Shown here: piece after piece, positions 44,121 through 58,255 of the stretch | Layout of the letters: each line of letters begins with the position of its first letter | How positions within the stretch are numbered: position 1 is the first letter of the stretch | The notes under the pieces: generated by a model | What the model saw: the letters and a program-made list of their open reading frames with translations, nothing else | Told to the model about the DNA's origin: nothing | The model's database searches: none | Program-made: the position numbers and the translations under genes | Source of the DNA: Bifiguratus adelaidae | Taxonomy: Eukaryota > Mucoromycota > Endogonomycetes > Endogonales | NCBI GenBank assembly: GCA_002261195.1 | Contig: MVBO01000089.1 | Span: forward strand, 1-60,090 | Length of the DNA: 60,090 nucleotides | Direction of reading: 5' to 3'

Positions 44121-45052
44121 ATGACCGTAACGCTGGACCAAGTACTGCGCTTCCTCAACACAACCAACGGTCGTGAAAAGACCTATCGTGGTGTACAATA
44201 CTTTGCTCGCTTCTATGCCTGGCACCTGTTTCGGCAAGGAGCCACCAAGGACCAGATAGCCCGCTGGACAAACCTCAAGAATACCTTGGCGGTCGCTCGG
44301 AAATGTAAGTGAACGCATCTGTATCGAGGCATGCCACTCATGACTATAGTGTATCGCTTGGGCAAACCTCTGGAGGCTGGACAATCGGCGTATGCTGCTG
44401 TATCGCACAAAGACGAATTCATAAGGTTTACGCAACTCGGAAGACAGATCGGGTACTTTGGATACTATGTTTGTGAGATGATTGGATGGGTAAGTGACAT
44501 GGCGATTGATCGAGTAGGAGGGCGTAGACTCATTGGGGGATATAGTTGCATTCGATTGGCTTTTACAAGAATTCCAACAATGCCCGTGTGTTGCAGACGG
44601 GATTCAAGCTATGGCTCGCTGCTCTCTTGTGCTCCATCGCTTCGGGCTTGTACAAGCTAAGAGAGATCAATCTTCGTGCTTCAGTCCTTGAGCGATCAAA
44701 ACGGGCTATTGCTCAAGGCACTGAGAAGGAAGCCGCCAAGGGAGCGGATGTCAAGGTGGAATCCAAGCTTCTCGAAAAGTAAGTTTTGCCCAGAGTCAGT
44801 GGCATTGGTTCTGATAATGCTCTTCTAGGGAACGATATGCTGTCAATTATCAAATGACTCAAGACGTACTTGATGCGCTCATTCCTGCGGCGACGCTGGA
44901 CTATATCGGCCTGGATGACGGTATCGTTGGGTTGGCTGGGTAAGTTTTGAATGGCTGCCTTTCTCGGTTATTCACTTTATACATTCCACAGTCTTACAAC
45001 ATCCATCATGGGTGGCATGACCCAATGGAAGAAGGTGAATGGAGATCATTAA
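44121..45052 (+). CDS. pex11: Peroxisomal membrane protein PEX11
   Basis: Five exons, 44121-44304, 44350-44489, 44546-44778, 44829-44939, 44992-45052, 242 aa. The start MTVTLDQVLRFLNTTNGREK and VQYFARFYAWHLFRQG give the amphipathic amino-terminal helix that bends the peroxisome membrane. LYRLGKPLEAGQ, LGYFGYY-like IGYFGYYVCEMIGW and the end LDDGIVGLAGLTTSIMGG match the family. An ATG 72 bp upstream in the same frame would add 24 residues and was rejected because the family begins at the shorter form. The gene lies 116 bp after KNL1 on the same strand. Confidence 0.94.
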
Positions 45053-45164
45053 GCGTGCAGGGGCAAAGCATTGGAGCACAATTGTTGATAAGAATGGCTT
45101 ACACCAATGTCTTTGAATATATAGTACGCTGCCAAAATTAGGTTGACTATAGTGTTCCTCCTGC

Positions 45165-46325
45165 ATGGATCGTAAAAGACGAGGATCACCGTTCGATGGT
45201 CCTTCCAAGCGAGTTCGCTTCAGCGAAGTTGCTGCATCGGGCACGTCTGCTTCTGAAGACGATGTCGAATTCGACCATGAAGCCATGCTGGAACCGGCAA
45301 GGAAGCGAAAGGGCGCGGTACAAACGGATGGCTACGGCAGTGAGGCATCCAGTAGCGACGAGGACGATGTGGCCAGACGACGGCAAAAGAAAGATAAGGC
45401 TCAAGAGCAAGAAGAAGACATGTTTGCCCTCGATGAACCAGCTGAACCCGAACCTGATCCCAAGAAACCTAGAAACCTACGACTCGAAGAGATTGAAGGT
45501 CAAGAAGACCTTCCGAACGATTCACTTCAACTTGACAAGGAAGAAACCAAGATTGAGCCTTTCAATATGAAGCAAGAGATGGAGGAAGGGTCCTTTGATG
45601 AGACGGGCAACTATATTCGCAACAAAAAAGACGAACAGGCCTTTCACGACAATTGGCTACAAGATATCTCCAAGGAAGAGATTGAAGCGGCCAGAATAGC
45701 GCAAGAGAAACAGGACCGAGCGAATAAACTCAAGGAAGCCCAAGAAACGGCCGTACCGCTTTCCAAAATCGACTTGTACAAAGGCATCCTTGCCTTGATG
45801 GAACCCGGTGAAACGGTTTTGGAGGCTCTACAACGATTGAACGCAGCTCAGAAATCCGGCACCAAAAAACTGTCTTGGAAAGAACGACAAAAGAGGGCCA
45901 AAGAGGCCAAGAAAGGTATGGCGGTCGATGAGGTGACGACGGCGGATCCGGCAGAAGAAGCGCGCAAAATGGCTATTGAGACCTTGACGGATCTGAGTGA
46001 CAAGATGATGGGACTAGGACAGTTTGACATTTACGATGACACGTATGAGTATATTGTGCGATATTTGGATCGAGAAAGGAACCATTCGGCTTCTGCGTCA
46101 CCACTGCCTACGACGACGACGACGACGACCACAGCAACAACAACGAACGGTACCAAACAATGGCATTATCGGTGGCGTTCTGATCCTCCATCCGAAGAAC
46201 TATTTGGTCCCTTTAGCAGTGATCAGATGCAGTCTTGGCGGGATAGTGGATACTTTGCGGGTGGCGTAGAAGTACGGACGGCGGATGGGACAGAGTTTGT
46301 ACCGATCGAGGAGGTCACTTTATAA
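45165..46325 (+). CDS. U5 snRNP-associated GYF protein (CD2BP2/Lin1/Snu40)
   Basis: Single exon, 386 aa. RVRFSE near the start, the acidic middle, IEPFNMKQEMEEGSFDETGN and FHDNWLQDISKEEIE are conserved in CD2BP2/Lin1. The GYF domain is at the end: WHYRWRSDPPSEELFGPFSS followed by DQMQSWRDSGYFAGGVEVR. Lin1 is part of the U5 snRNP and tri-snRNP assembly and binds proline-rich splicing factors. Just before the GYF domain is a poly-threonine run encoded by ACG/ACA repeats (46110-46150), a likely length-variable spacer. No intron, unlike most neighbours. Confidence 0.93.
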   Translation: MDRKRRGSPFDGPSKRVRFSEVAASGTSASEDDVEFDHEAMLEPARKRKGAVQTDGYGSEASSSDEDDVARRRQKKDKAQEQEEDMFALDEPAEPEPDPKKPRNLRLEEIEGQEDLPNDSLQLDKEETKIEPFNMKQEMEEGSFDETGNYIRNKKDEQAFHDNWLQDISKEEIEAARIAQEKQDRANKLKEAQETAVPLSKIDLYKGILALMEPGETVLEALQRLNAAQKSGTKKLSWKERQKRAKEAKKGMAVDEVTTADPAEEARKMAIETLTDLSDKMMGLGQFDIYDDTYEYIVRYLDRERNHSASASPLPTTTTTTTTATTTNGTKQWHYRWRSDPPSEELFGPFSSDQMQSWRDSGYFAGGVEVRTADGTEFVPIEEVTL

Positions 46326-46465
46326 ATAATGGGTGTACACAATTGTAAGATGTTATTCAACGAGACTGGAAACAGAAAAAGAGTTGGTCTAAGCGCCACT
46401 ATACACACAACATTCACATTGCTTGGCTTCTTTTTGCACTCGTTCCATGCGCTCTCGTCTGGAGA

Positions 46466-47710
<1,245 letters not shown>

Positions 47711-47779
47711 GTTGAATGCGCAGAGAATGAGAGAAAGCCACCGTGATTAATGCGCAGTCAGCTGCTTCCTTCTACTACA

Positions 47780-50700
47780 ATGGCGAATCCAGTGCTGCAG
47801 TTTGTTACTGCTGCAGCTCAGGCGGTAAGTTATAGTATATCTGCTGCTGCGGATGCTCATAAGGATGCATATTTAGCTAGAGGAAGCAGAGAGTGAACAA
47901 GGTAAGTGACGAAGATGGCATGAATGCAGAGACTCATGGATGCTTAGGGCTGAACGAGCATACACAGGGTAAGGACAAGGCAGAGAGAGAGGGGGGAGGG
48001 AGATTAGCATGGTGTACAGACTGACCATCCTATAGAAATCTATGCCCTGGGTCAGTCCGTCTCTGCGATATATCCAGACTTTTACTTGAGCAAGTCGTCA
48101 GAGAACGAGGGGGAACTGGAGCTCTGTCGGTCGTCTAGTCATCACTCGTTGGCGGCGTCGATACCAGCAAAGTCGAGGCGGTCTAGTCGGTCCAGTCGAC
48201 GTGGATTGAGCAGACCGCATAGTATGACAGTCGACCTATCATCGCGACCGGCACCTGCAGAAGACCATGCTGAATCGTCTCAAACACCTCATATGACCAT
48301 GGAGGAGGCGCCAGAGGCTGAACTGAATGATATGACGCAATCGCAGGTTTTGCCGGCGCGAAATACGCTCAACAAGTCGTACACGTCTCTCCGCCAGGAA
48401 CTGGCTGAAGCGGCCGATATCGAGTTTTTGAGCGAAAACGAGAGCGTGTCCTCTGATGAGGGTGCTGGTGATGGTACCATATCCCCATTGGAGATGGAAG
48501 AGAAGACAGTCGCTGAAAAGCTTGCCGACCTCTTTTATCTCGATCAGGTCGAAGAGCTTCGAGGAGGTAGGTGGTTATCTCAGTCTGGCAGCATTAGGCT
48601 AATCCTTTGCACAGAGTTTCCTTGTTATCTGATCAGGTCGGTGCTGTTACAGGGTTGGCTCTATGTCACCGATGGGCATATCCTATTTTATGCGAATTTG
48701 CCAGAGACCCAAGTGAGTTGACGGTTTGAAGGCAGTAGGGTCAAGGGACTCATCCAATCGCAGACAAACCATGTGCTCAAGTCGGGCTTTTTGTCCAAGC
48801 GCTCAAGGCGGACGACCTTATTTACTCGCGTTTTTTTTGAGCTCAAGAACGGCATCCTGACATGGTATGAGACTGCCAAGGACAAACATTGGCCGTTGGG
48901 CAACCTGGACCTCAAATATGTCCTGGAAGTTCGGCATTCAAAGAAGACGGAGTATGGTTTTCGTCTCATCACACCTGGCAAGAATATTGCGTTGGCCGCG
49001 GATACTAAGGAAAGCATGGTGGAATGGTACGTTTGAAATATGTGTGTATCTGCACGATACTCATTTCGCTTAGGATCAATGCTTTGCAAGTAGCCATCTT
49101 TCGTGCCAAGAATTCAGGAGATTCCCTCAAGGTTGCCTTGCCATTCTCCAATGTTTTGGACATTGAAAAGACCTCTGCCATGGAGTTTGCCGAATTCATC
49201 AAGGTCCAGACACTGGAGGACGCTCAATCGTATGCCATGGACGAGTACTATTTTGCATACTTCGTAGATACCAATGCGGCGTACTCTGAGCTGCGAACCT
49301 GGTGGGAGCCTTTTCGAAAACCTATCGACAAGAAGAGCAATGAGGACACTACTCGGCCGAGGGATCTTAGTGCCTCCGTGGGCGGTGAGGCAAGAACGTC
49401 ATCATCGTCTCTCATGCAATCTGTACTCCGCGACTTCTTTGTCGTTCCCGGTTTGACTGCTCATTTGAAAGACAGCGCAAATTCGCTCAGCATGCCGACC
49501 GCAAGTTCCTCCTTTTCTCGCTTAAAGCGTTTATCCTCACATATACCTATTCCTCACTTCAGCTCCTCATCTTACATCGGCACGACATCGGAATTGACAC
49601 CATCACTGACGCATAACGGAGGAAAGGCAAAACGTGCTTCAGATAAACCGTCGGAGCTATTCGGCGCTGAATCGACCACATCGCACGTACCTAATGAAGC
49701 TGACCGCGCTGCCATGATTTCTTGGCTCAACGAGAAGCGAAAGAGCGGCATCCGAATGGTTTACAATCTGTGGAGCGGACCAGAGGGCGCCTCGGAGGAG
49801 GATGGTATCTCGGCCACCCAGGACATGAGCATGGATCTGGAGGAAACCGATCTGACCGCCGAAGCGGAAGGAGAGAATACCGCTAAGCATTTCGAAAGCA
49901 TGCGCAGAAATTTTGGCTTGCCCGAATCCGAAGGACTCGTGGCTATTTTCCAGACCGCGCTGTTCAAATTTTTGCCCTATTACGGCCGATTATATATCAC
50001 CACTCATTACATTTGCTTCAAATCCAATGTGCTTGGTGCACGCTTCAAATTTGTGATTCCACTAACAGATGTCAAACGCGTGGCGAAATCAAGCAACATG
50101 GGAGTATTTCACGGCCTCAATATCCAGACGACGAACGATGATGAGATTTGCTTGGAATTCGCATCCACCGATGGAAGGAACAATTGCTATGCCGTTCTTT
50201 TTATGCAAACGAACAATATGGAGCCTCTTCCGGAGACCGCCCCATCTCAAGTTGCAAGCAGTCCAAAACCGGGAAGATCTGGAGCCATTGCGTCCGAAGG
50301 GCAAAAAGACGTTGAACACGTGCAACCTCCGGCCTCCTGGAAAGGTCCGACGCTCCTGAGTTCCTCACCCATCCCACAAGAACAGTATCACCCGCCCAAG
50401 AAGTCTCTCCTCATCACATGTCTGACCATCGGCACTCGGGGGGATGTTCAACCGTATATTGCCCTGTGCAAGGGTCTCGTGAAAGATGGTCACCGAGTGC
50501 GCATTGCCACTCATGAAGAATATGAAGGATGGATTGTCAGTCATGGCATTGAGTTCCGCAGCATCGGCGGCGATCCTGCAGAATTGATGGTGAGTTGAGC
50601 GCTAGCTGTGCTGAATCTGGTACTCATTAGCTATGGTCTTTAGCGCATTTGTGTCGATTATGGATTTCTGACCGTCAATTTTGTACGGGAAGGCTTGAAA

Positions 50701-52153
50701 TTGGCAAGTAGAGTTGACATTGACGCGAAGTATGAGTTAACTCTATGCACCATCATAGTTCAAGGGATGGTTTGACGATCTGTTACAAACAGCGTGGATT
50801 GCTTGTCAGGGTTCCGATGTCCTTATAGAAAGCCCTAGTGCCATGGTTGGTGTACATATGGCGGAGAAGTTAGGTATGTACTTTAGCTATGCTTCCATTC
50901 TGTTTGCAGAGGACTCATTCGCCCGCAGGTATCCCCTATTTTCGCGCCTTTCCGATGCCGTGGACACGAACGCGCGACTTTCCGCACCCCTTTGCGACCC
51001 CAGATTCGCCTCGAACTAAGTTTTACAATGACATGACGTGGGTGTTGGTCGACCATGCTATTTGGCGTGGGACCGCGTTTCACATCAATCGTTTCCGACG
51101 TGAAGTACTTGATCTTCCTAATACTACTTGGGAGCGCCTGGAGATTTTTCGCGTGCCTGTCCTGTATTGCTTCAGTCCGAGCATTGTTCCGCATCCCTCG
51201 GATTGGATGGACTGGATTCACATTAGCGGTAAGTATTGCATTGACATATGTACCTAGGGACTGACACTTTTGGGCAGGTTACTGGTTCCTAGATAATCCG
51301 GATCAGGATTGGCAAGTCGATCCCAAGCTGCAAGAGTTCATTGAACGCAAGGACAGTCGACCATTGGTGTACATTGGGTTCGGTTCCATTATTGTGCCTG
51401 ATCCTGATGCCATCACTGAAATCATTGTGGAAGCTGTACTCAAATCCAATGTGCGTGCCATTATATCCAAAGGTTGGTCCGCAAGACTTAAGGAAGCAGT
51501 TGAAGCCAAGGACGACGCAAGCAAAGTATTGGAAACCAACACTACCCAACTCTTGAATCACCCAGATCAGATTTTCAACGTCAAGTCCGTTCCTCACGAT
51601 TGGCTATTCCCAAAGTTGAACGGTGTCGTCCATCATGGTGGTGCAGGAACAACCGCTGCTGGATTACGCGCTGGGGTTCCGACCATTGTGAAACCCTTTT
51701 TTGGCGATCAATTTTTTTGGGGTGAGCGACTGGAAGAGATTGGTATCGGCATCTCGCTCAAGAAGTTCAATGCCGAGAAATTGGCTGCTGCTCTCAAGAT
51801 CATCACGACCGATCCCAACATGATCAGCAAGGCGCGTCATGTCGGTGCCCAAATTCGAGCCGTAAGTGCAAAACCTTGGTTCAGTATTAGTTTTCTTACC
51901 GTCCATATAGGAAAATGGTGTGCAAAACGCCATACAATGTATATATCGCGATCTTGAGCTTGCCAATCTTCGTACAAGGCGAAGCAAGCACGGTCGCTTC
52001 ATCCCATCGTTGCGTGTAGGAGTGACAGAATCGGTTGATGACCAGGAGTGGATGCTTATCGATCAGAGCATAATCTCTTCCGCATCATCCGATTATGAGA
52101 AATCTCCAAACATTATCCCTCAAGATGGTTCCCAAGCCATCGCGAACTCATAG
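47780..52153 (+). CDS. atg26: Sterol 3-beta-glucosyltransferase (UGT51/Atg26)
   Basis: Twelve exons: 47780-47824, 47877-47901, 47948-47968, 48036-48566, 48615-48712, 48764-49026, 49074-50589, 50644-50703, 50759-50873, 50929-51228, 51278-51861, 51911-52153; 1266 aa. Order: serine-rich start, first GRAM domain (about 190-240), PH domain ([13 protein letters not shown], about 245-345), second GRAM (about 600-670), then the GT1/GT28 catalytic half from [20 protein letters not shown] (about 771) to the nucleotide-sugar site [20 protein letters not shown] (about 1109). It glucosylates ergosterol-type sterols with UDP-glucose at membranes; in some fungi it is needed for pexophagy. Exons 2 and 3 are only 25 and 21 nt. 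Intron 8 (50704-50758) has a GC donor. Confidence 0.95.
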
Positions 52154-52290
52154 ATTGCTTGTAGAATGGCTGTATATATGAATATAGACATGATAACATC
52201 GCGACCCGAAGCTTCCCAAAAACCCAGAAAGGAAACAGGGGCACACGGACCATTTAGCGATGTTCAAGGGGGCGCCAACTTTTCCGGGGT

Positions 52291-52318
52291 TCCCCTCTCT
52301 CTCTCTCTCTTCTCTTTG
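52291..52318 (+). promoter_or_regulatory. CT-rich leader before the branching-enzyme start
   Basis: A near-pure pyrimidine tract with CT repeats ends eight bases before the ATG at 52326. Such tracts are common around fungal transcription starts and short leaders. Confidence 0.5.
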
Positions 52319-52325
52319 TAACCTT

Positions 52326-54774
52326 ATGGCTGTGATGAGCGCAGCTAGTGTGAGAAGCGCCAAGGAAGCCATCGGCGATGCATCTTTGATCCCTTCTGTC
52401 AAATCAATCACTGTGCCGACCTGGAAGTCGGAAGTGGAGCCAGGGCGGGTGCTTGTCTACCCCGACGACGGCACCGGCTTGGTGGTACTTGATCCTTGGT
52501 TAAAGCCCTTTGAAGAGGCTATTCGGAAAAGGTGAGCTTACATCCCATCAAGACTTGTCTATTGATGTGCGATAGGTACGCCTATTTTCAGGCTATGAAG
52601 GCCCAGATCACCACGGGGGGTCGGTATGATGACTATTCAAAGGGCTACGACTACTATGGCTTTCACGTATTGAAAGACAACAGCATCGTGTATCGAGAAT
52701 GGGCGCCAGGGACTGAAGAAGCTTGGTTGATTGGCGACTTTAGTGAGTAGGTTAGCTTGTCATCCGCCGTGGCTTACAGCTGCCATAGATCATTGGGATC
52801 GATCCTCGCACAAGATGGAGCGTAATCAATACGGTGTACACTCTATTACCTTGCCCTCTGCTTCCGGAAAGCCGGCCATCCCTCACAACAGCAAGATCAA
52901 GGTAAGCCGACAGGCATTGTCTTCGCAATCACTGTGTTTAACGGTGGACAGATTACGATGCGCACGCCGAGTGGAGAGTATATTGACCGACTGCCTGCCT
53001 GGAGTCGTCGAGTTGTGCAAGACTTGTCTAAGAGTCCAACCTACGAAGCCGTATTCTGGAATCCACCGAACAAGTATACCCCCAAGCACCCGAAACCCAA
53101 GAAGCCCGCCAGTGTGCGTGTGTATGAAGCCCATGGTAAGCAGGATGAAGCAACGGCAAAGATTGGTTACTGAGCATGCCTAGTCGGCATCTCCACCCCC
53201 GAAGGCCGTGTGGGCACCTATAAGGAATTCACCCAAAACGTGCTTCCACGCATTGCTCACCTGGGATACAATGTGATTCAGCTCATGGCCATCATGGAGC
53301 ATGCATACTATGCTTCTTTTGGCTATCAGGTCACTTCATTCTTTGCGGCATCTTCTCGTTATGGACCACCTGAAGATCTTCAGGAGCTCATAGACACGGC
53401 GCACGGTATGGGCATCACCGTGCTCCTGGATGTGGTTCATTCCCATGCGTGTAAAAATGTCCTAGATGGACTCAACATGTTTGACGGCACTGATCACTGC
53501 TACTTTCACTCTGGCGGTAAAGGAACGCATGATCTCTGGGATTCCCGTCTCTTTAACTACGCCGCCTACGAGCCTCTCAGATTCCTCATGTCGAATCTTC
53601 GCTATTGGATTGAAGAGTTTGGATTTGATGGATTCCGGTTTGATGGCGTGACGAGCATGATGTACGTTCATCACGGCATGGGCTTTGGTTTCTCGGGCAA
53701 TTACGAAGAGTACTTCGGGCACGGCGTGGATCAGGAAGCCGTCGTTTATCTGATGTTGACGAATGATATGCTCCATCAGATATATCCTGACATCATTACG
53801 ATCGCTGAAGATGTGTCTGGTATGCCTGGCCTTTGTCGGCCTGTACGGGAAGGTGGAGTAGGCTTCGATTATCGATTGGCCATGGCTATCCCCGATATGT
53901 GGATCAAAATGCTTAAGGAGCAATCGGACGATGATTGGGACATGGCCAACGTATGTCATACCTTGACAAACCGCCGACATTTGGAAAAGAACATTTGCTA
54001 TTGTGAGTCGCATGATCAAGCCTTGGTGGGTGACAAGACCATTGCTTTTTGGCTGATGGACAAAGAAATGTATGACTTTATGAGTGACTTGACGCCCAAT
54101 ACGCCCATCATTGATCGTGGCATCGCCTTACATAAGATGATTCGGTACGTTTTCGGCCCCCTGTTGATGCAAGCCGTCTACTCATGCCTTTTGCTAGCTT
54201 CTTGACACATACTCTTGGAGGCGAGGGATACCTCAACTTTGAGGGCAATGAATTTGGTCACCCTGAATGGCTCGATTTTCCTCGCGCAGGCAACAACTCT
54301 AGCTTTCACTACGCGCGCCGTCAATGGAACGTGGTTGATGACCATCTTCTGCGTTACAAATACCTCAACGAATGGGATGCCGCGATGCAGACGGCGGAAG
54401 CCAAATATGGCTGGCTGGCTGCTCCACAAGCGTACATTTCCCGAAAACATCAAGGTGACAAGTTGATTGTCTTTGAGCGGGCCGGATGCCTATTCATCTT
54501 CAATTTCCATCCTACGCAGTCCTTCACCGATTATCGAGTCGGCGTGGCTACGCCTGGCGAGTACAAACTGGTGCTCAACACGGACGACAAAAAGTTTATG
54601 GGTCATGGTCGGATTGATCCCAAAGGGTCATGGTTCACGACGCCTGGTCATTGGGACGAAAGATCGAATTGGCTACAAGTGTATATTCCTTGCAGAACCG
54701 CGATCATGCTCGTGCCCAAGGAGAAGCTGGTCTGGACCGAGGATGATTTGGCCGTACCCTATACTTATCAGTAA
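52326..54774 (+). CDS. glc3: 1,4-alpha-glucan (glycogen) branching enzyme
   Basis: Six exons, 52326-52531, 52576-52742, 52789-52901, 52952-53135, 53184-54144, 54198-54774, 735 aa. A CBM48 domain ([20 protein letters not shown]) precedes the GH13 barrel: [40 protein letters not shown], the nucleophile motif [11 protein letters not shown] (Asp about 376), acid/base [11 protein letters not shown] (Glu about 432) and [20 protein letters not shown]. It makes alpha-1,6 branches in glycogen. The sequence is very close to animal GBE1, without any missing catalytic residue. It ends 86 bp from the ALG9 stop on the opposite strand. Confidence 0.97.
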
Positions 54775-54860
54775 TCCGTTTGGTGCCTCATTTGTATTCT
54801 ATTCTGCTTCCATCCATGTAAATGAAATCGCTGTTTTGTTGACATGCTCCTCTCCCATCT

Positions 54861-57243
54861 TTATCGTCGTCGTCTTAATATACAATAATCACCCCATTTT
54901 TGGCCTCTGACGCCTGGAATGGCAAAGGCGCGACTCAATCGCGGCGTGGATGCCGCATCCAAGAAGGGAAGGCAAAAGACCGCTTCCCAATGTTTTGTAT
55001 CCTGGATGTATCTTGGTTCGTTGGCTGACATGGCTTCGCCGTGCGCGAATCTCTCTGGAAAGTCGACATCAACCATGTAGTCGCAGTCTTCGACATCAAT
55101 CTTGAGTACTGCATCAGCAAGGGTCGAGGTTCATGGCATTCTTACTTACGTATCGCGCTGGCACTTCCTTATTCAAATCATTCATCTCTGCGGGTGATTC
55201 GGCGGCGCCGTCCCATGTCCATGCTCGTACACGTTTCATTTTCACCGACACTGTCTTTTCGACCTGCATCTTTCCTTGTGTAATCCATTCCTTCTCTTCC
55301 TCTATGTCTGTTGTAAAGTCTTCCTTGAATTCGGCTGGTAATTGTCCTTCAAAGTCCGATTTGACAAACTTGAGCCGCATCGAATTGGGAAGCAGGTAAC
55401 TGCTTGGATAGCGATACCACTCTTTTCCGACGCAAAAGTTGAAAGGTTTCTCCATCACAATATGCCGAGTTGTGTTGTAATTGAGATTGAGACCATAATC
55501 CTCTGGGTGCGTCCACAAGTGGGTGTATACTCGTAACGGGGCGCCGTAATTTTTGATTTGAGCACGTATTCGTGAGACGTGGAGAAGTATAGTGAGGATG
55601 ACAAACAGGAAGGTGAATGTGCTCGCAGCCTCTTTTTGACTTTCAAGCTATGTGTGGCTTATTAGGGCCCGGCAGATACAGAGCTATCTGCTTACCTTGA
55701 CCCCAAACTTCCTCAAGACAATCTGAAACCAGCCTCGAATAAGGTAAAGAGACACCGCCGCATTAAAGATGATGAGAGGATAGACGACAAACAAGAATCG
55801 CTCTTCTTTGTGAGGTTGTATTGTAAATATGAGCAACCACAAGTAAAATGGTGTCAGCTTGAATGCCAACAACAGTGAAGGTGATAGGTTTCGTTTGTCG
55901 GATTGAACTCCCAATCGCGTCCGATCGACAACCATGGTGATGGCCTAGAAAATACGTGAATACATTCCGTACGAACCGTCAAGTATTTAAACACATACAA
56001 TGCAAAGGTAGCTGGCCAAGGCCAAAGGCCACAAAAAGTTGAAATTGAGCGCTCCATTCAGCATGTAGAACCACCAAGGTTCAGTGCCGTAAATATCAGG
56101 TCCGCGATCCGCACCGCCAAAGACATTGTATCGAACAAGGTTCCAGGGCACAACCTGTATTTGTCGATAGAATTTGGAATCGATGGCAACAATAAGCGTC
56201 TAGCTAGGTGGATCAGAAGGCAGATCAGTGCGATGCATGTGACGAGCATACCAGAATAACCACGGTCAGACTGAATGTCGCCTCAGCGATACGAAAAAGG
56301 CGCCTCAACACCCACGATTTGCCTTCGTAGCTCGAAGTCGCTTGTCCTCTGATTGTCAACTCCTCAATGACAAATGGAATGCCCACAGCAGCAGCAAACG
56401 GCCAGCCTAGTAAGGCACCTAGGCCGATCCATCCCAGTACCTTGTATACCCGCTTCTTGTTAGCATCTGTAGGGTAACCTAAACTTTCTGAAAACGCCAG
56501 CATAGTCGTGTACATGGCCAATGTGGACGGTAGAAAAGCTAGAGGCCAGATCAACATCCATACTCATGAAGAGAAGCTCTGCCTCACCTGTAGAAGCGCT
56601 AAACATGCCCGCGCTAGCCGCCAATCCAAACAATACATAGCGGCCAATGTGCGGGTTCACTTCGTTCACGATGGCCCGGTAAAACTTGGTCTCGCACGTC
56701 GCGCACAGTGTCCCAAAGACCATCCGGAGAAAGAAGAAGACCTGCAACTGCGCGAACGGTCAGTATAGATACGCTTACGTCCGATCTGCCCATGAATACC
56801 TTGTTCGATGTGACGAGCGATATCAACCAGCCAACCACAGCCGGCACGCTCACAAAGCTCCAACTCCGGATAGCGTACTGAGGAGCCCATTCCCATGTCT
56901 GTAGACCCCATCCATACTGAAGGTAGTGCGAAGCTTCCCAAAAGTTAAACACTTCGTCGCAATCTGAAATGGGGTTGTAGAGCGCGGAAGCGATACGCAC
57001 TGCGATGAGACAGCGACGCGCAAGTGAGTCGGAAGGCGTGTAGGGTGCGAGCTTGTTGGTCGCAAGCGCGGGCGCCTTGTCAGACCTTGGCCGAAAGACA
57101 TCAGTAAAACGCGTCCAGGTTGATCCATTCACCTACTCGCTTGCGCCAGTGTCTGGCTTTGCTTCTTCGCGGGGATTCTTGGCCTTCCGTTGGGAGCGTT
57201 GCCGTAGTTGGGCAGCCAATGGGGCATTCCTCTGTCGAGGCAT
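54861..57243 (-). CDS. alg9: ALG9 alpha-1,2-mannosyltransferase
   Basis: Eight exons leftward, 57243-57137, 57085-56779, 56741-56588, 56538-56252, 56199-55999, 55944-55696, 55647-55146, 55108-54861, 684 aa. The GT22 signature is clear: NPISDCDEVFNFWEASHYL (with the luminal Asp/Glu motif), YGWGLQTWEWAPQYAIRSW, and many transmembrane helices, then YGTEPWWFYMLNGALNFN and PHKEERFLFVVYPLIIFNA. It adds the seventh and ninth mannoses to the dolichol-linked N-glycan in the ER lumen. The luminal end carries PSSYLLPNSMRLKFVKSDFE and CDYMVDVDFPERF. The exon 7 donor (GTAAGA at 55145) was chosen because it keeps PARYVILKIDVEDCDY in frame. Confidence 0.95.
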
Positions 57244-57312
57244 GGAATAGATAGAGAAAACGAGAGAGGAAGAGAGGGAGGGAAGAACACAATTACAGAG
57301 TATGCTACAATG

Positions 57313-58255
57313 TCAACTACGTTCGCCATCGCCTTCTTGGAGGTTGTCTATGTGAGGTGAGTTGGGAAGATCCTGGACAACAGATCCAGAGCCTTGCTGA
57401 ACATTGGCCGTGGTTGAATAGCTACTATCCTGCCCTTGCTGTTGTTGCGCGTGTTGCGCGTAATGTTGTGATAGCGAGTACTGATACTGCTGCAATTGCT
57501 CTGGCGTCAGCTGCGCCATCTGTTGGTAGTATGAAGGGTCTAATTGCTAAGAGAGGAGAGGAATGAGCGCGACGAAAGATATAATCCAGGCTACGGTGTC
57601 CATGCCAACACTTACCGTGCCATATGGTATGCCAGATTGCTGATAGTAGGCTGCGTATGCCGCTGTATCGTAGGCTTCTCCAGCCTCTTTACCAGGCTGG
57701 CCAGCACTAGCCTTCACTGCTTCTTCCCGTGGTACGATGTCAATGAGGAAATCGCACATGTCTGTTTTACTAATGGCTGTAGCAATGTCTGACCGTTGAA
57801 GGGTGCGACGCTTGTTTTCTTCTGCGTGTATCCTGCATCGACCGTGTGAGAACATGAACCTCGAGCAACGCTCTGTGGCTCATGCTTACCATGCCCGCTG
57901 AGTCAATTCAGCGATAAACATTTCGCAACCTTTGGCAAACAGGATGGGAGCCTACACGCGTATCCCCATGCTTGAGTACTCTCACAACGCTTCCCTATTG
58001 TCCTAAAGTCAACCTACCTCTGCGCTGATCATCTAAGAGGCGCATTCAGTCAGTCCAGGTGTGCATAGTGTGATGAAACCATAAGTTGACTCGGCAAACA
58101 CTTACCTTGACGTCCTCGTCGGTTTTCATCACCTTCTTGATACGTGCTAGTGGCAAAGGATGGTTGCGAAAATCACCGTCGAACCTCGTGGCAATGGACA
58201 TCTGGTCCTGCCAAAACTGAGCCAAGTCAAATTGTGGTGATGTCCCGGCAGACAT
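57313..58255 (-). CDS. hap5: CCAAT-binding factor subunit NF-YC/Hap5
   Basis: Five exons leftward, 58255-58106, 58032-58018, 57951-57890, 57832-57616, 57546-57313, 225 aa. The histone-fold is near complete identity with the family: [60 protein letters not shown] and FLIDIVPRE. The tail is Gln/Tyr-rich, fitting an activation region. With NF-YA and NF-YB it binds CCAAT boxes. Exon 2 is only 15 nt and encodes MISAE at the heart of the conserved fold; skipping it would cut five residues out of that fold. The gene ends 69 bp before the ALG9 start on the same strand. Confidence 0.95.

Noticed and set aside
53462-54019. 185-codon minus-strand frame
   Set aside because: Antisense to the catalytic barrel of the branching enzyme, with no features of its own.
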